Below, piece after piece: positions 1-6,325 of a DNA stretch of 6,325 bases. The position numbers and the translations under genes are program-made. Origin of the DNA: Lachnospiraceae bacterium (lineage in GTDB: Bacteria > Bacillota > Clostridia > Lachnospirales > Lachnospiraceae); contig SFNX01000097.1 in the NCBI GenBank assembly GCA_004552595.1, positions 1 through 6,325 of the forward strand, in the 5' to 3' direction. The notes beneath the pieces were generated by a model. It had not been told where the DNA came from, made no database searches, and saw nothing but the letters and a program-made list of their open reading frames with translations. Within the stretch, counting starts at the first letter, position 1; every line of letters begins with the position of its first letter.

Positions 1-621
1 ACTAAAGAGATTACTAATGCATGTAAGAGTGCGCTATTAACAGGAGCACACACAGTGCTTATGATCCATCACGGAGTCTTAGTACTGGGAAAAGACAAGG
101 AAGAAGCGATGAAGCGGGTAAAGCTTCTCGAATCGATTTGTGAGAGAAATGTTAAGCGAGTTATTATAGATAACACCCCTCACAACCACCTCGAGGCATT
201 AGACAACTACCTTAAGGCCTTAAACACCTGCCCGGAGGACAATTCTTCTTACAGATATTGTGAAGTACTGACGGATAAAGCGTTGATAGCACTCTCTAAT
301 TCAGAAACTGAGATTTTCTCACAGCTTGATGATGTATCGCAGATGATCGGAACTAAAATAGTGACTGTCGATTCGCTTGATAAAGCGCTAAAGCTTAGTG
401 ATAATGCCGTGCTGATTAAGGGTGTTGGCGCATTAATTAAAGCTGAAAATAAAGATGATTTAGAAGCACTTAAAGTTCTTATGAATAAAATGGCAATCGT
501 AAAGCTTTACACAAAAGCTAAAAATGTCAAAGCAGAAATCAGCATAGAAGAATCAGATTTCATGCACTATGACTACGTTACCAGATATTCAAAACAAAAT
601 ATTAAGAACAGGAAGATTTAA
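1..621 (+). CDS. Class II aldolase/adducin-family protein, C-terminal part (5' end outside window)
   Basis: The frame is open from base 1 to the TAA at 619-621, giving 206 residues. The GTG at 55 and ATG at 61 lie inside a conserved motif, so they are not the true start. Residues 18-45 (TVLMIHHGVLVLGKDKEEA and on) match the last metal-ligand segment of class II aldolases: a hydrophobic strand, His-His-Gly, a second strand, then a GK-(D/E)-x-EEA helix. H24 would be the zinc-binding histidine of that segment. The other two ligands and the catalytic acid would lie upstream, unseen. Residues about 87-205 seem to be a second, degenerate copy of the fold. Their equivalent strand (137-145, VLIKGVGAL) has Lys140 before the glycine instead of His. 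Family members cleave or epimerise phosphorylated sugars, but some are non-catalytic adducin-like proteins. The substrate cannot be told from this fragment. The stop overlaps the glucosyltransferase start by one base, so both probably belong to one surface-glycan operon (inference). The family call is fairly sure; the function is not. Confidence 0.72.
   Translation, partial: TKEITNACKSALLTGAHTVLMIHHGVLVLGKDKEEAMKRVKLLESICERNVKRVIIDNTPHNHLEALDNYLKALNTCPEDNSSYRYCEVLTDKALIALSNSETEIFSQLDDVSQMIGTKIVTVDSLDKALKLSDNAVLIKGVGALIKAENKDDLEALKVLMNKMAIVKLYTKAKNVKAEISIEESDFMHYDYVTRYSKQNIKNRKI
610..615 (+). promoter_or_regulatory. Ribosome binding site of the glucosyltransferase gene, inside the upstream gene
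   Basis: AGGAAG lies five bases before the ATG at 621 and within the last codons of the aldolase-family gene. With the TAATG stop-start overlap, it supports 621 as the start and suggests translational coupling. Confidence 0.7.
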
Positions 622-2168
622 TGGACTATATTTTCGATAAAGTAAAAACTAAAATAGGAAGCTTATCAACGCAGCAGAGATACGCATTTCTCTCATGTCT
701 TATTGCGGGATTTCTAGCGCATGGCTATGCACTTTGCAATAATTACATTTATCATGACGCAACAATCCTTAACGGACTTGGTACAACTTTCGGAATCGGA
801 AGATGGGCGCTTGGATATATGGGTGTTATTAACGATGCCCTTCTTGGTAACTATCACCTGCCGTTTTTCAACATAGTATTATCACTGATCTTCATCGCAA
901 TAAGCGCAGTAATAACAGTTGATATTCTATGCGTAAAGGGCAGCTTCTTAAGTATATTTATCGGCGCAATATTTGCCGTGTATCCGGTAGTTACGAGTAC
1001 CTTTGCTTATAACTTTTCGGCCGTTTTTTACTTCATGGCACTTATGCTGGCCCTGCTGTCAGTAAGGCAGTCATTGAATAATAAATACATAAGCGGCGTT
1101 ATTCTTCTGACGCTTTCGCTTGGATTTTATCAGGCGTATTTCTCAGTCGCATTAACGGTTTCGCTTACTGTAGTTATGGTAATGCTTCTTGATAAAGACA
1201 TAGAGCTGATTGACAGCATTAAAAAGGGAGTAAGCTTCATTGCTTCATTTATCGTAAGCCTTTTACTCTACCTTATTATCAACAAATTGTCCGTAATAAT
1301 TATGAAGCCGCCCGCTACAGGCTATCAGGGCGCTGATGACATGGGAACACTTGCAATAGCTAAGATTCCATCAAGAATTATTCAGTCGTATCTGCACTTT
1401 TTCTATATTAAGTGGAACGGAATCAATAAAGCGACATGTATGTGGGTATTTATTATAGCATTTCTTATTAGTGCCGCCGTCACGATACTGATACATATAT
1501 ATAGGAAGAAATTAGCGATACAGAATATATTATTTTTTGCGTTATGTGTTGTAATTATGCCGCTTGCCGTTAATATAGTGTATGTCATGTCTACAGATGA
1601 TAACTATAGCGTGCACACTCTTATGCGGTATGCGACGATATTTGTACTTATTATGCCGGCACTTCTTATGGAAAAAACAAGCGATGAGGCTGTCTCTTTT
1701 CCTATAGAGAAGGCACTAAATGTATTCGCAGCGTTACTCCTTGGCACGATTACTTTGTGCTACATATATTCAAATAATGTCGCATATCTTAAGATGAATC
1801 TTGTGGAGGAAGAAATGAATTCGTTCTTCACTGTGATGCAGTCAAGAATTACAGGGCTTGACGGGTATAATGATGACATGCCGGTATGCTTTAGCGGTGA
1901 ATCAAAGATTGTCGACAATAACTTATACGACATGAATGAAATGTATGAGGACACAGTAATATTAGGCTATGAATATAATGCAAGAGACCTAATCAATCGT
2001 GAGTCGTGGCTTAGATATATGGCGTATCACACAGGATTTGCACCGACTGTAATCGATGTTCCGGGAGATATATTAGAATCAGAAGAGTTTAAGTCGATGA
2101 GCGCATACCCGGATGATAACTCAATCAAAATAATTAACGGGATTATAACTGTAAAACTAAGCGAGTAA
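621..2168 (+). CDS. GtrII-family polytopic membrane glucosyltransferase
   Basis: The 515-residue protein has about ten hydrophobic segments (near residues 21-41, 82-104, 107-129, 133-148, 157-190, 203-227, 272-294, 302-323, 334-350 and 366-387), then a soluble tail of about 125 residues. It resembles the glucosyl transferase GtrII family (Pfam Glucos_trans_II). Family-like features are HDA at 45-47 in the first external loop, a GRW motif at 60-62 (FGIGRWALGY), LGFYQAYFSVAL at 167-178, and an HTLMRYA segment at 332-338. Such GT-C-type enzymes move a hexose from an undecaprenyl-phosphate carrier onto a glycan or wall polymer on the outer face of the membrane. H45/D46 could belong to the active site, by analogy with other GT-C enzymes. 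The usual partners GtrA (flippase) and GtrB (carrier-loading enzyme) are not in the window. The start is supported by AGGAAG five bases upstream. The sugar and acceptor are unknown. The overlap with the aldolase-family gene suggests one envelope-glycan operon. Confidence 0.8.
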   Translation: MDYIFDKVKTKIGSLSTQQRYAFLSCLIAGFLAHGYALCNNYIYHDATILNGLGTTFGIGRWALGYMGVINDALLGNYHLPFFNIVLSLIFIAISAVITVDILCVKGSFLSIFIGAIFAVYPVVTSTFAYNFSAVFYFMALMLALLSVRQSLNNKYISGVILLTLSLGFYQAYFSVALTVSLTVVMVMLLDKDIELIDSIKKGVSFIASFIVSLLLYLIINKLSVIIMKPPATGYQGADDMGTLAIAKIPSRIIQSYLHFFYIKWNGINKATCMWVFIIAFLISAAVTILIHIYRKKLAIQNILFFALCVVIMPLAVNIVYVMSTDDNYSVHTLMRYATIFVLIMPALLMEKTSDEAVSFPIEKALNVFAALLLGTITLCYIYSNNVAYLKMNLVEEEMNSFFTVMQSRITGLDGYNDDMPVCFSGESKIVDNNLYDMNEMYEDTVILGYEYNARDLINRESWLRYMAYHTGFAPTVIDVPGDILESEEFKSMSAYPDDNSIKIINGIITVKLSE

Positions 2169-2253
2169 TTACAAAATATATATAAATAATAAGCTAAATG
2201 TGCAATTAAAAACATAAAAGTTAAGAGTGAATTAATAATGGAAGGATGGTTTT
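2169..2253. other. AT-rich intergenic gap before the transporter gene
   Basis: This 85-base gap is strongly AT-rich at its left end (TATATATAAATAATAA, about 2177-2191). It is the only gap between + strand genes long enough to hold a promoter. TATAAA at 2181-2186 is -10-like, but no good -35 box sits 16-18 bases upstream. I see no GC-rich hairpin with a T run, no riboswitch-like structure and no inverted repeat resembling a BirA operator. Whether the transporter starts a new transcript or is read through from the glucosyltransferase gene is undecided. Confidence 0.5.
2240..2249 (+). promoter_or_regulatory. Ribosome binding site of the NSS transporter
   Basis: GGAAGGATGG ends four bases before the ATG at 2254; the GGAAGG core ends eight bases before it. 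This is a strong purine-rich site that fixes the start. Its second half, GGATGG, recurs before birA. Confidence 0.75.
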
Positions 2254-3636
2254 ATGAAGGAAAGAAGTAGTTTTTCGGGGAAAATAGGGTTTGTACTTGC
2301 GGCAGCAGGAAGTGCTGTAGGTCTTGGTAATATTTGGAGGTTTCCGTATCTTGCGGCTAAGAACGGGGGAGGACTTTTCCTCCTTTGCTATATCATTTTA
2401 GCGCTTACATTCGGTTTCACGCTCCTTACTACAGAGATTGCGATAGGAAGAAAGACGAAACAGAGCCCGCTTACGGCATACGGTGTTATCCATAAGGGCT
2501 GGAATAAGCTTGGCGTACTTGCTTGTATTGTTCCTGTTATTATTTTGCCGTATTACTGCGCAATCGGCGGCTGGGTAGTAAAGTATTTATGCACATTTAT
2601 CATAGGTCATGACGCAGATACTGTTGCAGACGGATACTTTACCGGATTCATTACATCAGATGTGGCACCTATTATTTATGCGGTAATATTTATTCTTGCG
2701 ACATCGGTTATCGTATTCTTAGGTGTTGAGGGCGGTATCGAAAAATATTCAAAGATACTTATGCCTGCCCTTTTCGTTATGATTGTAGGCATTGCAATTT
2801 ATTCACTTACCCTTAAAAAGGAAGTCGACGGTAATATTGTTTCAGGTCTTGACGGACTTAAGGTTTACATTCTCCCTGATTTTACAGGACTTACTTTCTC
2901 AAGACTTTTATCAGTAATTCTTGATGCAATGGGTCAGCTTTTCTATTCGATTTCAGTTGCGATGGGAATTATGATTGCATATGGCTCATACGTTAAGAAG
3001 GATGTTAACCTTATGACATCAATTAACCAGATCGAAATATTTGACACACTGGTTGCTTTTTTTGCAGGACTTATGATCATTCCTGCAGTAATCGTGTTCA
3101 TGGGCAAGGACGGTCTTTCAGCAGGACCGGGACTCATATTCGTATCGCTTCCTAAGATTTTCAATGAAATGGGCGGCATCGGAAGAGTTATAGGAATTGT
3201 ATTTTTTATAACTGTATTATTCGCGGCAATTACATCATCAGTATCAATTATGGAAGCAATTGTTGCAAGCCTTATGGATTCACTTAACTATTCGAGAAAG
3301 AAATCATCGATTATTGTTACTGTGTATGCACTCATTTTAGGTGTAATCGTATGTCTTGGATACAACAAGCTCTACTTCGAGCTTAAGCTTCCAAACGGCA
3401 GCACAGGACAGATACTTGATGTAATGGATTACTTAAGTAACAATATTATGATGCCGGTAGTTGCAATACTTACATGTATTCTCATAGGCTGGGTAGTTAA
3501 GCCTGAAACAGTTATCGACGAAGTAACACTTAACGGCGAAAAGTTCGGAAGAAAGAAGCTCTATATCGTAATGGTTAAATTCATAGCTCCGCTTCTTCTT
3601 ACACTTCTTCTCTTAAGTGCATTCGGAATAATCTGA
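2254..3636 (+). CDS. Sodium-dependent NSS (SNF) family transporter, 11-TM MhsT/Tyt1-like
   Basis: The 460-residue protein is a clear neurotransmitter:sodium symporter. TM1 carries the signature GSAVGLGNIWRFPYLAAKNG at 19-38, which includes the unwound region that binds sodium and substrate. N26 matches the LeuT sodium ligand N27, while LeuT N21 is Ser20 here. TM6 (about 226-246, QLFYSISVAMG then YGSYVKK) and TM8 (AAITSSVSIMEA, 324-335) also align, with T327-S329 in the second sodium site. About eleven membrane segments are seen (TM1 11-28, then about 40-62, 86-112, 138-156, 166-186, 214-245, 258-283, 306-341, 351-371, 395-415, 434-458). LeuT has twelve; eleven is typical of MhsT and Tyt1. Known bacterial members take up hydrophobic or aromatic amino acids with sodium, so amino-acid import at the cytoplasmic membrane is likely, with the exact substrate open. 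The gene ends in tandem in-frame stops (TGA TAA) and is followed closely by birA, probably on the same transcript. Confidence 0.93.
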   Translation: MKERSSFSGKIGFVLAAAGSAVGLGNIWRFPYLAAKNGGGLFLLCYIILALTFGFTLLTTEIAIGRKTKQSPLTAYGVIHKGWNKLGVLACIVPVIILPYYCAIGGWVVKYLCTFIIGHDADTVADGYFTGFITSDVAPIIYAVIFILATSVIVFLGVEGGIEKYSKILMPALFVMIVGIAIYSLTLKKEVDGNIVSGLDGLKVYILPDFTGLTFSRLLSVILDAMGQLFYSISVAMGIMIAYGSYVKKDVNLMTSINQIEIFDTLVAFFAGLMIIPAVIVFMGKDGLSAGPGLIFVSLPKIFNEMGGIGRVIGIVFFITVLFAAITSSVSIMEAIVASLMDSLNYSRKKSSIIVTVYALILGVIVCLGYNKLYFELKLPNGSTGQILDVMDYLSNNIMMPVVAILTCILIGWVVKPETVIDEVTLNGEKFGRKKLYIVMVKFIAPLLLTLLLLSAFGII

Positions 3637-3642
3637 TAAATT

Positions 3643-3648
3643 GGATGG
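3643..3648 (+). promoter_or_regulatory. Probable ribosome binding site deciding the birA start
   Basis: GGATGG ends five bases before the ATG at 3654. The same hexamer ends four bases before the transporter ATG. The earlier in-frame ATG at 3645 lies inside this hexamer and has no purine-rich site of its own, so 3654 is the better start. The longer form would add only three residues. Confidence 0.5.
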
Positions 3649-3653
3649 TTGAA

Positions 3654-4652
3654 ATGTCAGTTAAAGAACAGGTTTTATTATTATTGGAAGAAAATAAGGG
3701 CGAGGCGATTTCCGGTGAGGATATCGCCTCAAAACTTTCATGCACGAGGGCGAGTGTGTGGAAAGCGGTCAACGCACTAAAAAAAGACGGATATCATGTT
3801 GAGGCAGTCAACAACAAAGGCTACACGCTTAAGATTTCTCCGGATGTACTCTCAAAAGCCTATATTCAGGATAAAGTGAGCACAGCAGGCATTGAAATTG
3901 AAATAGAAACGCATAAGTCAGTTGACTCAACGAACAATTACTTAAAGCAGCTTGCAGATAAAGGGGAGAGACGCCAATTTGTATGCATAAGTGAGGAACA
4001 GACTGCGGGTAAAGGCAGGCGTGGGCGGTCGTTTTTTTCACCGAAAAATACCGGAATTTATATTTCATTCCTCTTATTCCCGAAGGTCGATATTTCGGAA
4101 GCGTCGATGTATACAACGATTGCGTCAACCGCTTCTGCCAAGGCAATAGAGAAGGTGAGCGGACTTAAGACAGACATTAAGTGGGTGAATGACATATACA
4201 TGCGTGGTAAGAAAGTAACCGGCATCTTAACGGAGGCCTCGACTTCTATTGAAGACGGTTCGCTTGACTATGTAATTGTCGGGATAGGGATTAATTTGTA
4301 TGAGCCAAGCGGCGGATTCCCGGATGAAATCAAGGATGTTGCGGGGGCTGTATTTACAGGCAAAAATCAAATCGAGAACTTGCGCAACAATATCGCAGCA
4401 GAGCTTATAATTCAGTTTATGAATTACGTTAAGGATGGGCTTAGTGGTGCAAATTTCCTTAAGGAATATGAGAAGCGTTTGTTTGTAATCGGTAAGGATG
4501 TAAGGCTGTTAACGCCTGATCATGAGAAGATAAGTGACGATGATGTTACTGTGCATGTGCTTGGAATAAATGAAAAATGCCACCTTCATGTAAGATTTGA
4601 AGATGGGCATGAAGAGTACTTATCGGGTGGCGAGATAAGCGTAAGGGTGTGA
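3654..4652 (+). CDS. birA: Bifunctional biotin-[acetyl-CoA-carboxylase] ligase / biotin operon repressor
   Basis: This enzyme activates biotin with ATP to biotinyl-AMP and transfers it to the lysine of biotin-carrier domains such as the acetyl-CoA carboxylase carrier protein. As 332 residues from 3654 (335 from the alternative ATG at 3645), it shows the full two-function layout. An N-terminal winged helix-turn-helix (about 4-60) has recognition helix TRASVWKAVNALKKDGY at 31-47. The ligase core follows, with DSTNNYLK at 91-98, biotinyl-AMP loop GKGRRGR at 119-125 (the family's GRGRxGR), KWVND at 176-180, GKKVTGILTE at 185-194 where K187 matches the catalytic lysine, and VGIGINL at 209-215. A C-terminal SH3-like domain runs from about 275 to 332 and ends in SGGEIS. 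The HTH domain predicts that it also represses biotin synthesis or uptake genes elsewhere; no operator was found here. It lies 17 bases after the transporter gene and ends flush against a convergent gene. Confidence 0.95.
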   Translation: MSVKEQVLLLLEENKGEAISGEDIASKLSCTRASVWKAVNALKKDGYHVEAVNNKGYTLKISPDVLSKAYIQDKVSTAGIEIEIETHKSVDSTNNYLKQLADKGERRQFVCISEEQTAGKGRRGRSFFSPKNTGIYISFLLFPKVDISEASMYTTIASTASAKAIEKVSGLKTDIKWVNDIYMRGKKVTGILTEASTSIEDGSLDYVIVGIGINLYEPSGGFPDEIKDVAGAVFTGKNQIENLRNNIAAELIIQFMNYVKDGLSGANFLKEYEKRLFVIGKDVRLLTPDHEKISDDDVTVHVLGINEKCHLHVRFEDGHEEYLSGGEISVRV

Positions 4653-5324
4653 CTATTTTCCAAAGATGTGGAAACGTCTGTAGAGTTCGCTCTTAACACG
4701 CGAACCGCCAAGAATGATAATTCCAAGAGTAATGACAAATGAAAGCGAGAATGCGATAATTGACATTACAGGGTCTGTTATTATTTCAAGAGCATACATT
4801 ATTAGCGGAATGACCGAAAAGAATGTAATCAGCATGTGGATGATTAAGTAGCTCTGCCAGTTCCTCCTGTTAATGAGCATAAGAAGAAGGAACGATAAGC
4901 TCATAAATATGAGCGCAGAAGGGAAGACATAGTTAATCGACCAGCGTTTAAAGCCTAAGATGTAATCAATAACGATGACAAGTATGATTCCGGCGGCTAC
5001 AATTCCAAATGCACGTACTCTATAACCTGCATTTTCTCTGACAAATAAGTAGAGAATAAGCAAAAGATATAAGAACGATAAAGAAACAATGACACTCCAG
5101 GCAATGCTTACGCCTGTTGAGATGTTGATTATAATACAAGCCGCGGAGGCAATAATCGCAAGAAAAAGCGTCAGCCTGAATATGAAGCTGATGGCTTTTT
5201 CTTTTTTTAGGACATTAGGGTATGTGTCAAAACCCGGCTCATCGCCCTCAAGAACACCGCCGCAGAGAGGACAGTGGTCGGTATTATCTTTAATATTAAC
5301 GTTGCAAAAGTTACATTTCTTCAC
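4653..5324 (-). CDS. Zinc-ribbon six-TM membrane protein, DUF6320-like
   Basis: The 223-residue protein has unknown function. An N-terminal zinc ribbon uses C4-x2-C7 and C18-x2-C21 (CNFC, CPLC followed by GG). After a short linker come six hydrophobic helices (about 44-67, 72-95, 104-124, 129-151, 156-181, 184-207) and a basic tail (RVKSELYRRFHIFGK). Charged loops at 96-104 and 152-155 and the basic tail fit a topology with both ends in the cytoplasm, so the zinc ribbon would face inward. The layout resembles DUF6320 proteins of Clostridia; this is from recall, not a search. Translation starts at GTG (5324-5322), which overlaps the acyltransferase stop in a GTGA junction. GGAG (5335-5332) lies seven bases upstream of the start. 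The tight coupling suggests that it works with the acyltransferase, perhaps as a membrane anchor or acceptor-handling partner (inference). Its stop abuts the birA stop with no base between. Confidence 0.75.
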   Translation of the reverse strand: MKKCNFCNVNIKDNTDHCPLCGGVLEGDEPGFDTYPNVLKKEKAISFIFRLTLFLAIIASAACIIINISTGVSIAWSVIVSLSFLYLLLILYLFVRENAGYRVRAFGIVAAGIILVIVIDYILGFKRWSINYVFPSALIFMSLSFLLLMLINRRNWQSYLIIHMLITFFSVIPLIMYALEIITDPVMSIIAFSLSFVITLGIIILGGSRVKSELYRRFHIFGK

Positions 5325-6325
5325 GAGAATACTCCGTTTGTTTCGATAGTTACATTTAGTCCGTCGGAAGACATCTGCTTAAACATTCTTCGCTGTATTG
5401 AAGTGTCTGCCCATGCCGAGCAGATTGAATAACAGAGCGTGTCTTCGTAGCTTGCAATTGTGCCTTTAAGCTCCTGGCCCTTTGAAAATGCAAGCATTGC
5501 ATAAAACATTTCTATGTATGGCTTGTAGTCATCAAGCACTGTGATGCTTCCGATATTAGTAATCGTAGTAGTGTTGGCAAGTGCGGACTTAGTATATACA
5601 AGCCTTATTGCCAGGTTCTTAAGCGGAAGCGGAACAGCCCTTGCCATAAACTTCTGCTCATTAGATACATTATATGAAAAGATGTTCTCAAGATGCTCTT
5701 TTGACAACTGACTCCTAAGGCTTTCTTTAGTGATTTCAGCAATTTCTGCGAATGTGTATTCGTTCTTAACAGGAATAAATTCAGCAGAAATCATTGCGAA
5801 GAAGTTCTTAGTCGTATTTGATTCAAAGTAAGGTCTTAAATTAACCGGTACAGCAACCCTGATTGGCTTTTCTTCTGTGATCCTTCCTGCATTTTCACGG
5901 TAGGTCGCATATATGAAGGCGGCTACAAGATATTCGTTTATGCTTACATTATATTTCTCCTTACATACCTTCTTAAGTTCATTTATGCTAAGGTATGCAT
6001 GCATTACTCCAAATGCATCATGCGGTAAACGCTCACCTTTAATAAGAAATGCCTTTTTAACTTTATATACACTCTTAGATTTAGTCTTATAATTAGAAAG
6101 GAAGCTGTCATCTCTGTTAAGAGATGTCTCAGGAGAGAGCGAATCCGATAGCTTCTCCCTAAGCTCAGGGTGAGAAAGTCTTAAATATTGATACACAAGC
6201 TCCCTTAAGAATGTAATTCCGCCCATCCCGTCGGTTAATACATGAAACACCTCTAAGTTAATTCTGTTCTGATAGTAAGAAACCCTGAAAAGGTAGCTGT
6301 TATTCCTTGTAGAGTGAATAAAACG
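5321..6325 (-). CDS. Condensation-fold acyltransferase (alcohol acetyltransferase-like), N-terminus outside window
   Basis: The reading frame is open from the right edge to the TGA at 5323-5321, giving 334 residues. The GTG at 6250-6248 is an internal valine, because the 25 codons before it continue the fold (YLFRVSYYQNRINLEVFHVL). The catalytic motif FHVLTDGMGG at 27-36 is the HxxxDG signature of the chloramphenicol acetyltransferase/condensation/WES superfamily. The first His of the usual HHxxxDG is Phe here, while general base H28 and structural D32-G33 are kept. Further matches are VPVNLRPYF at 159-167 and TNIGSI at 256-261, which correspond to the core strands and the (S/T)N(I/L)G segment of condensation-like enzymes. 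No membrane helix or carrier-protein domain is seen. It probably moves an acyl group from CoA or a carrier to an alcohol or amine. It resembles alcohol acetyltransferase (AATase-like) proteins, but the substrate is unknown. The gene is coupled to the zinc-ribbon membrane protein by a four-base overlap, and about 100 or more N-terminal residues may be missing. Confidence 0.78.
   Translation of the reverse strand, partial: RFIHSTRNNSYLFRVSYYQNRINLEVFHVLTDGMGGITFLRELVYQYLRLSHPELREKLSDSLSPETSLNRDDSFLSNYKTKSKSVYKVKKAFLIKGERLPHDAFGVMHAYLSINELKKVCKEKYNVSINEYLVAAFIYATYRENAGRITEEKPIRVAVPVNLRPYFESNTTKNFFAMISAEFIPVKNEYTFAEIAEITKESLRSQLSKEHLENIFSYNVSNEQKFMARAVPLPLKNLAIRLVYTKSALANTTTITNIGSITVLDDYKPYIEMFYAMLAFSKGQELKGTIASYEDTLCYSICSAWADTSIQRRMFKQMSSDGLNVTIETNGVFS
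5332..5335 (-). promoter_or_regulatory. Ribosome binding site supporting the GTG start of the zinc-ribbon protein
   Basis: On the - strand, GGAG sits seven bases before the GTG at 5324-5322, inside the last codons of the acyltransferase gene. It supports the non-ATG start, as does the zinc ribbon beginning at the next codons (MKKC). Confidence 0.6.

Noticed and set aside
55..63. GTG 55 or ATG 61 as start of the first gene
   Set aside because: The frame is open to base 1 and these codons fall in the middle of the aldolase metal-ligand strand. There is no ribosome site at a proper distance.
1403..2215. Three short - strand open frames opposite the glucosyltransferase gene
   Set aside because: Hydrophobic or odd composition is expected from antisense reading of membrane-protein codons. 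None has a start context or domain.
2169..2253. Sigma-A promoter or BirA operator ahead of the transporter
   Set aside because: TATAAA at 2181-2186 has no matching -35 box at the usual spacing, and such words are expected by chance in AT-rich DNA. No palindrome of BirA-operator type is present.
3829..4146. 105-residue - strand open frame inside birA
   Set aside because: It overlaps the conserved biotin-binding core on the other strand and has no recognisable domain.
4657..4674. Hairpin TTTCCA/TGGAAA as a bidirectional terminator
   Set aside because: The stem is only six pairs with two G-C pairs, and no T run follows on either strand. It also lies within the last codons of the zinc-ribbon gene.
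5089..5349. 86-residue + strand open frame antisense to the zinc-ribbon gene
   Set aside because: It lies wholly opposite well-supported coding sequence, has no ribosome site or recognisable domain, and reads as low-complexity basic sequence.
6248..6250. GTG as start codon of the acyltransferase gene
   Set aside because: The frame continues without a stop to the window edge, and the 25 upstream codons encode a strand that leads into the HxxxDG motif. Starting here would also remove most of the N-terminal half-domain.

Overview
The window looks like ordinary chromosome of a low-to-moderate-GC Gram-positive anaerobe. It is probably a member of the Clostridia, and most likely Lachnospiraceae. 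The reasons are the AT-leaning codon use, strong GGAG/GGAAGG-type ribosome binding sites, tightly packed genes, and an acyltransferase followed by a zinc-ribbon membrane protein resembling DUF6320, a pairing I associate with that family. The taxonomic call is inference. No rRNA, tRNA, CRISPR, insertion sequence, phage gene or integrase is visible, and no stretch over 300 bases lacks a gene.

Layout: there are six protein genes, two of them cut by the window edges. On the + strand, 1-621 is the C-terminal part of a class II aldolase/adducin-family protein. It overlaps by one base (TAATG) a GtrII-type polytopic glucosyltransferase (621-2168). After an AT-rich 85-base gap come an 11-TM sodium-dependent NSS transporter (2254-3636) and, 17 bases on, a bifunctional biotin-protein ligase/repressor BirA (start preferred at 3654, end 4652). 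On the - strand, converging on birA with no base between the two stop codons, lie a condensation-fold (alcohol acetyltransferase-like) acyltransferase running in from beyond the right edge (6325-5321) and, overlapping it by four bases (GTGA), a small protein with an N-terminal zinc ribbon and six membrane segments (5324-4653).

How the genes fit together: the aldolase and glucosyltransferase look translationally coupled and are probably the end of a surface-glycan or envelope-modification operon. The transporter and birA form a second, housekeeping-type pair (sodium-coupled amino-acid uptake and biotin attachment/sensing) whose functional link, if any, is unclear. The acyltransferase and zinc-ribbon membrane protein are a coupled pair of unknown substrate and the least understood part of the window. 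They may act together at the inner face of the membrane. No convincing intrinsic terminator was found in any of the gaps.
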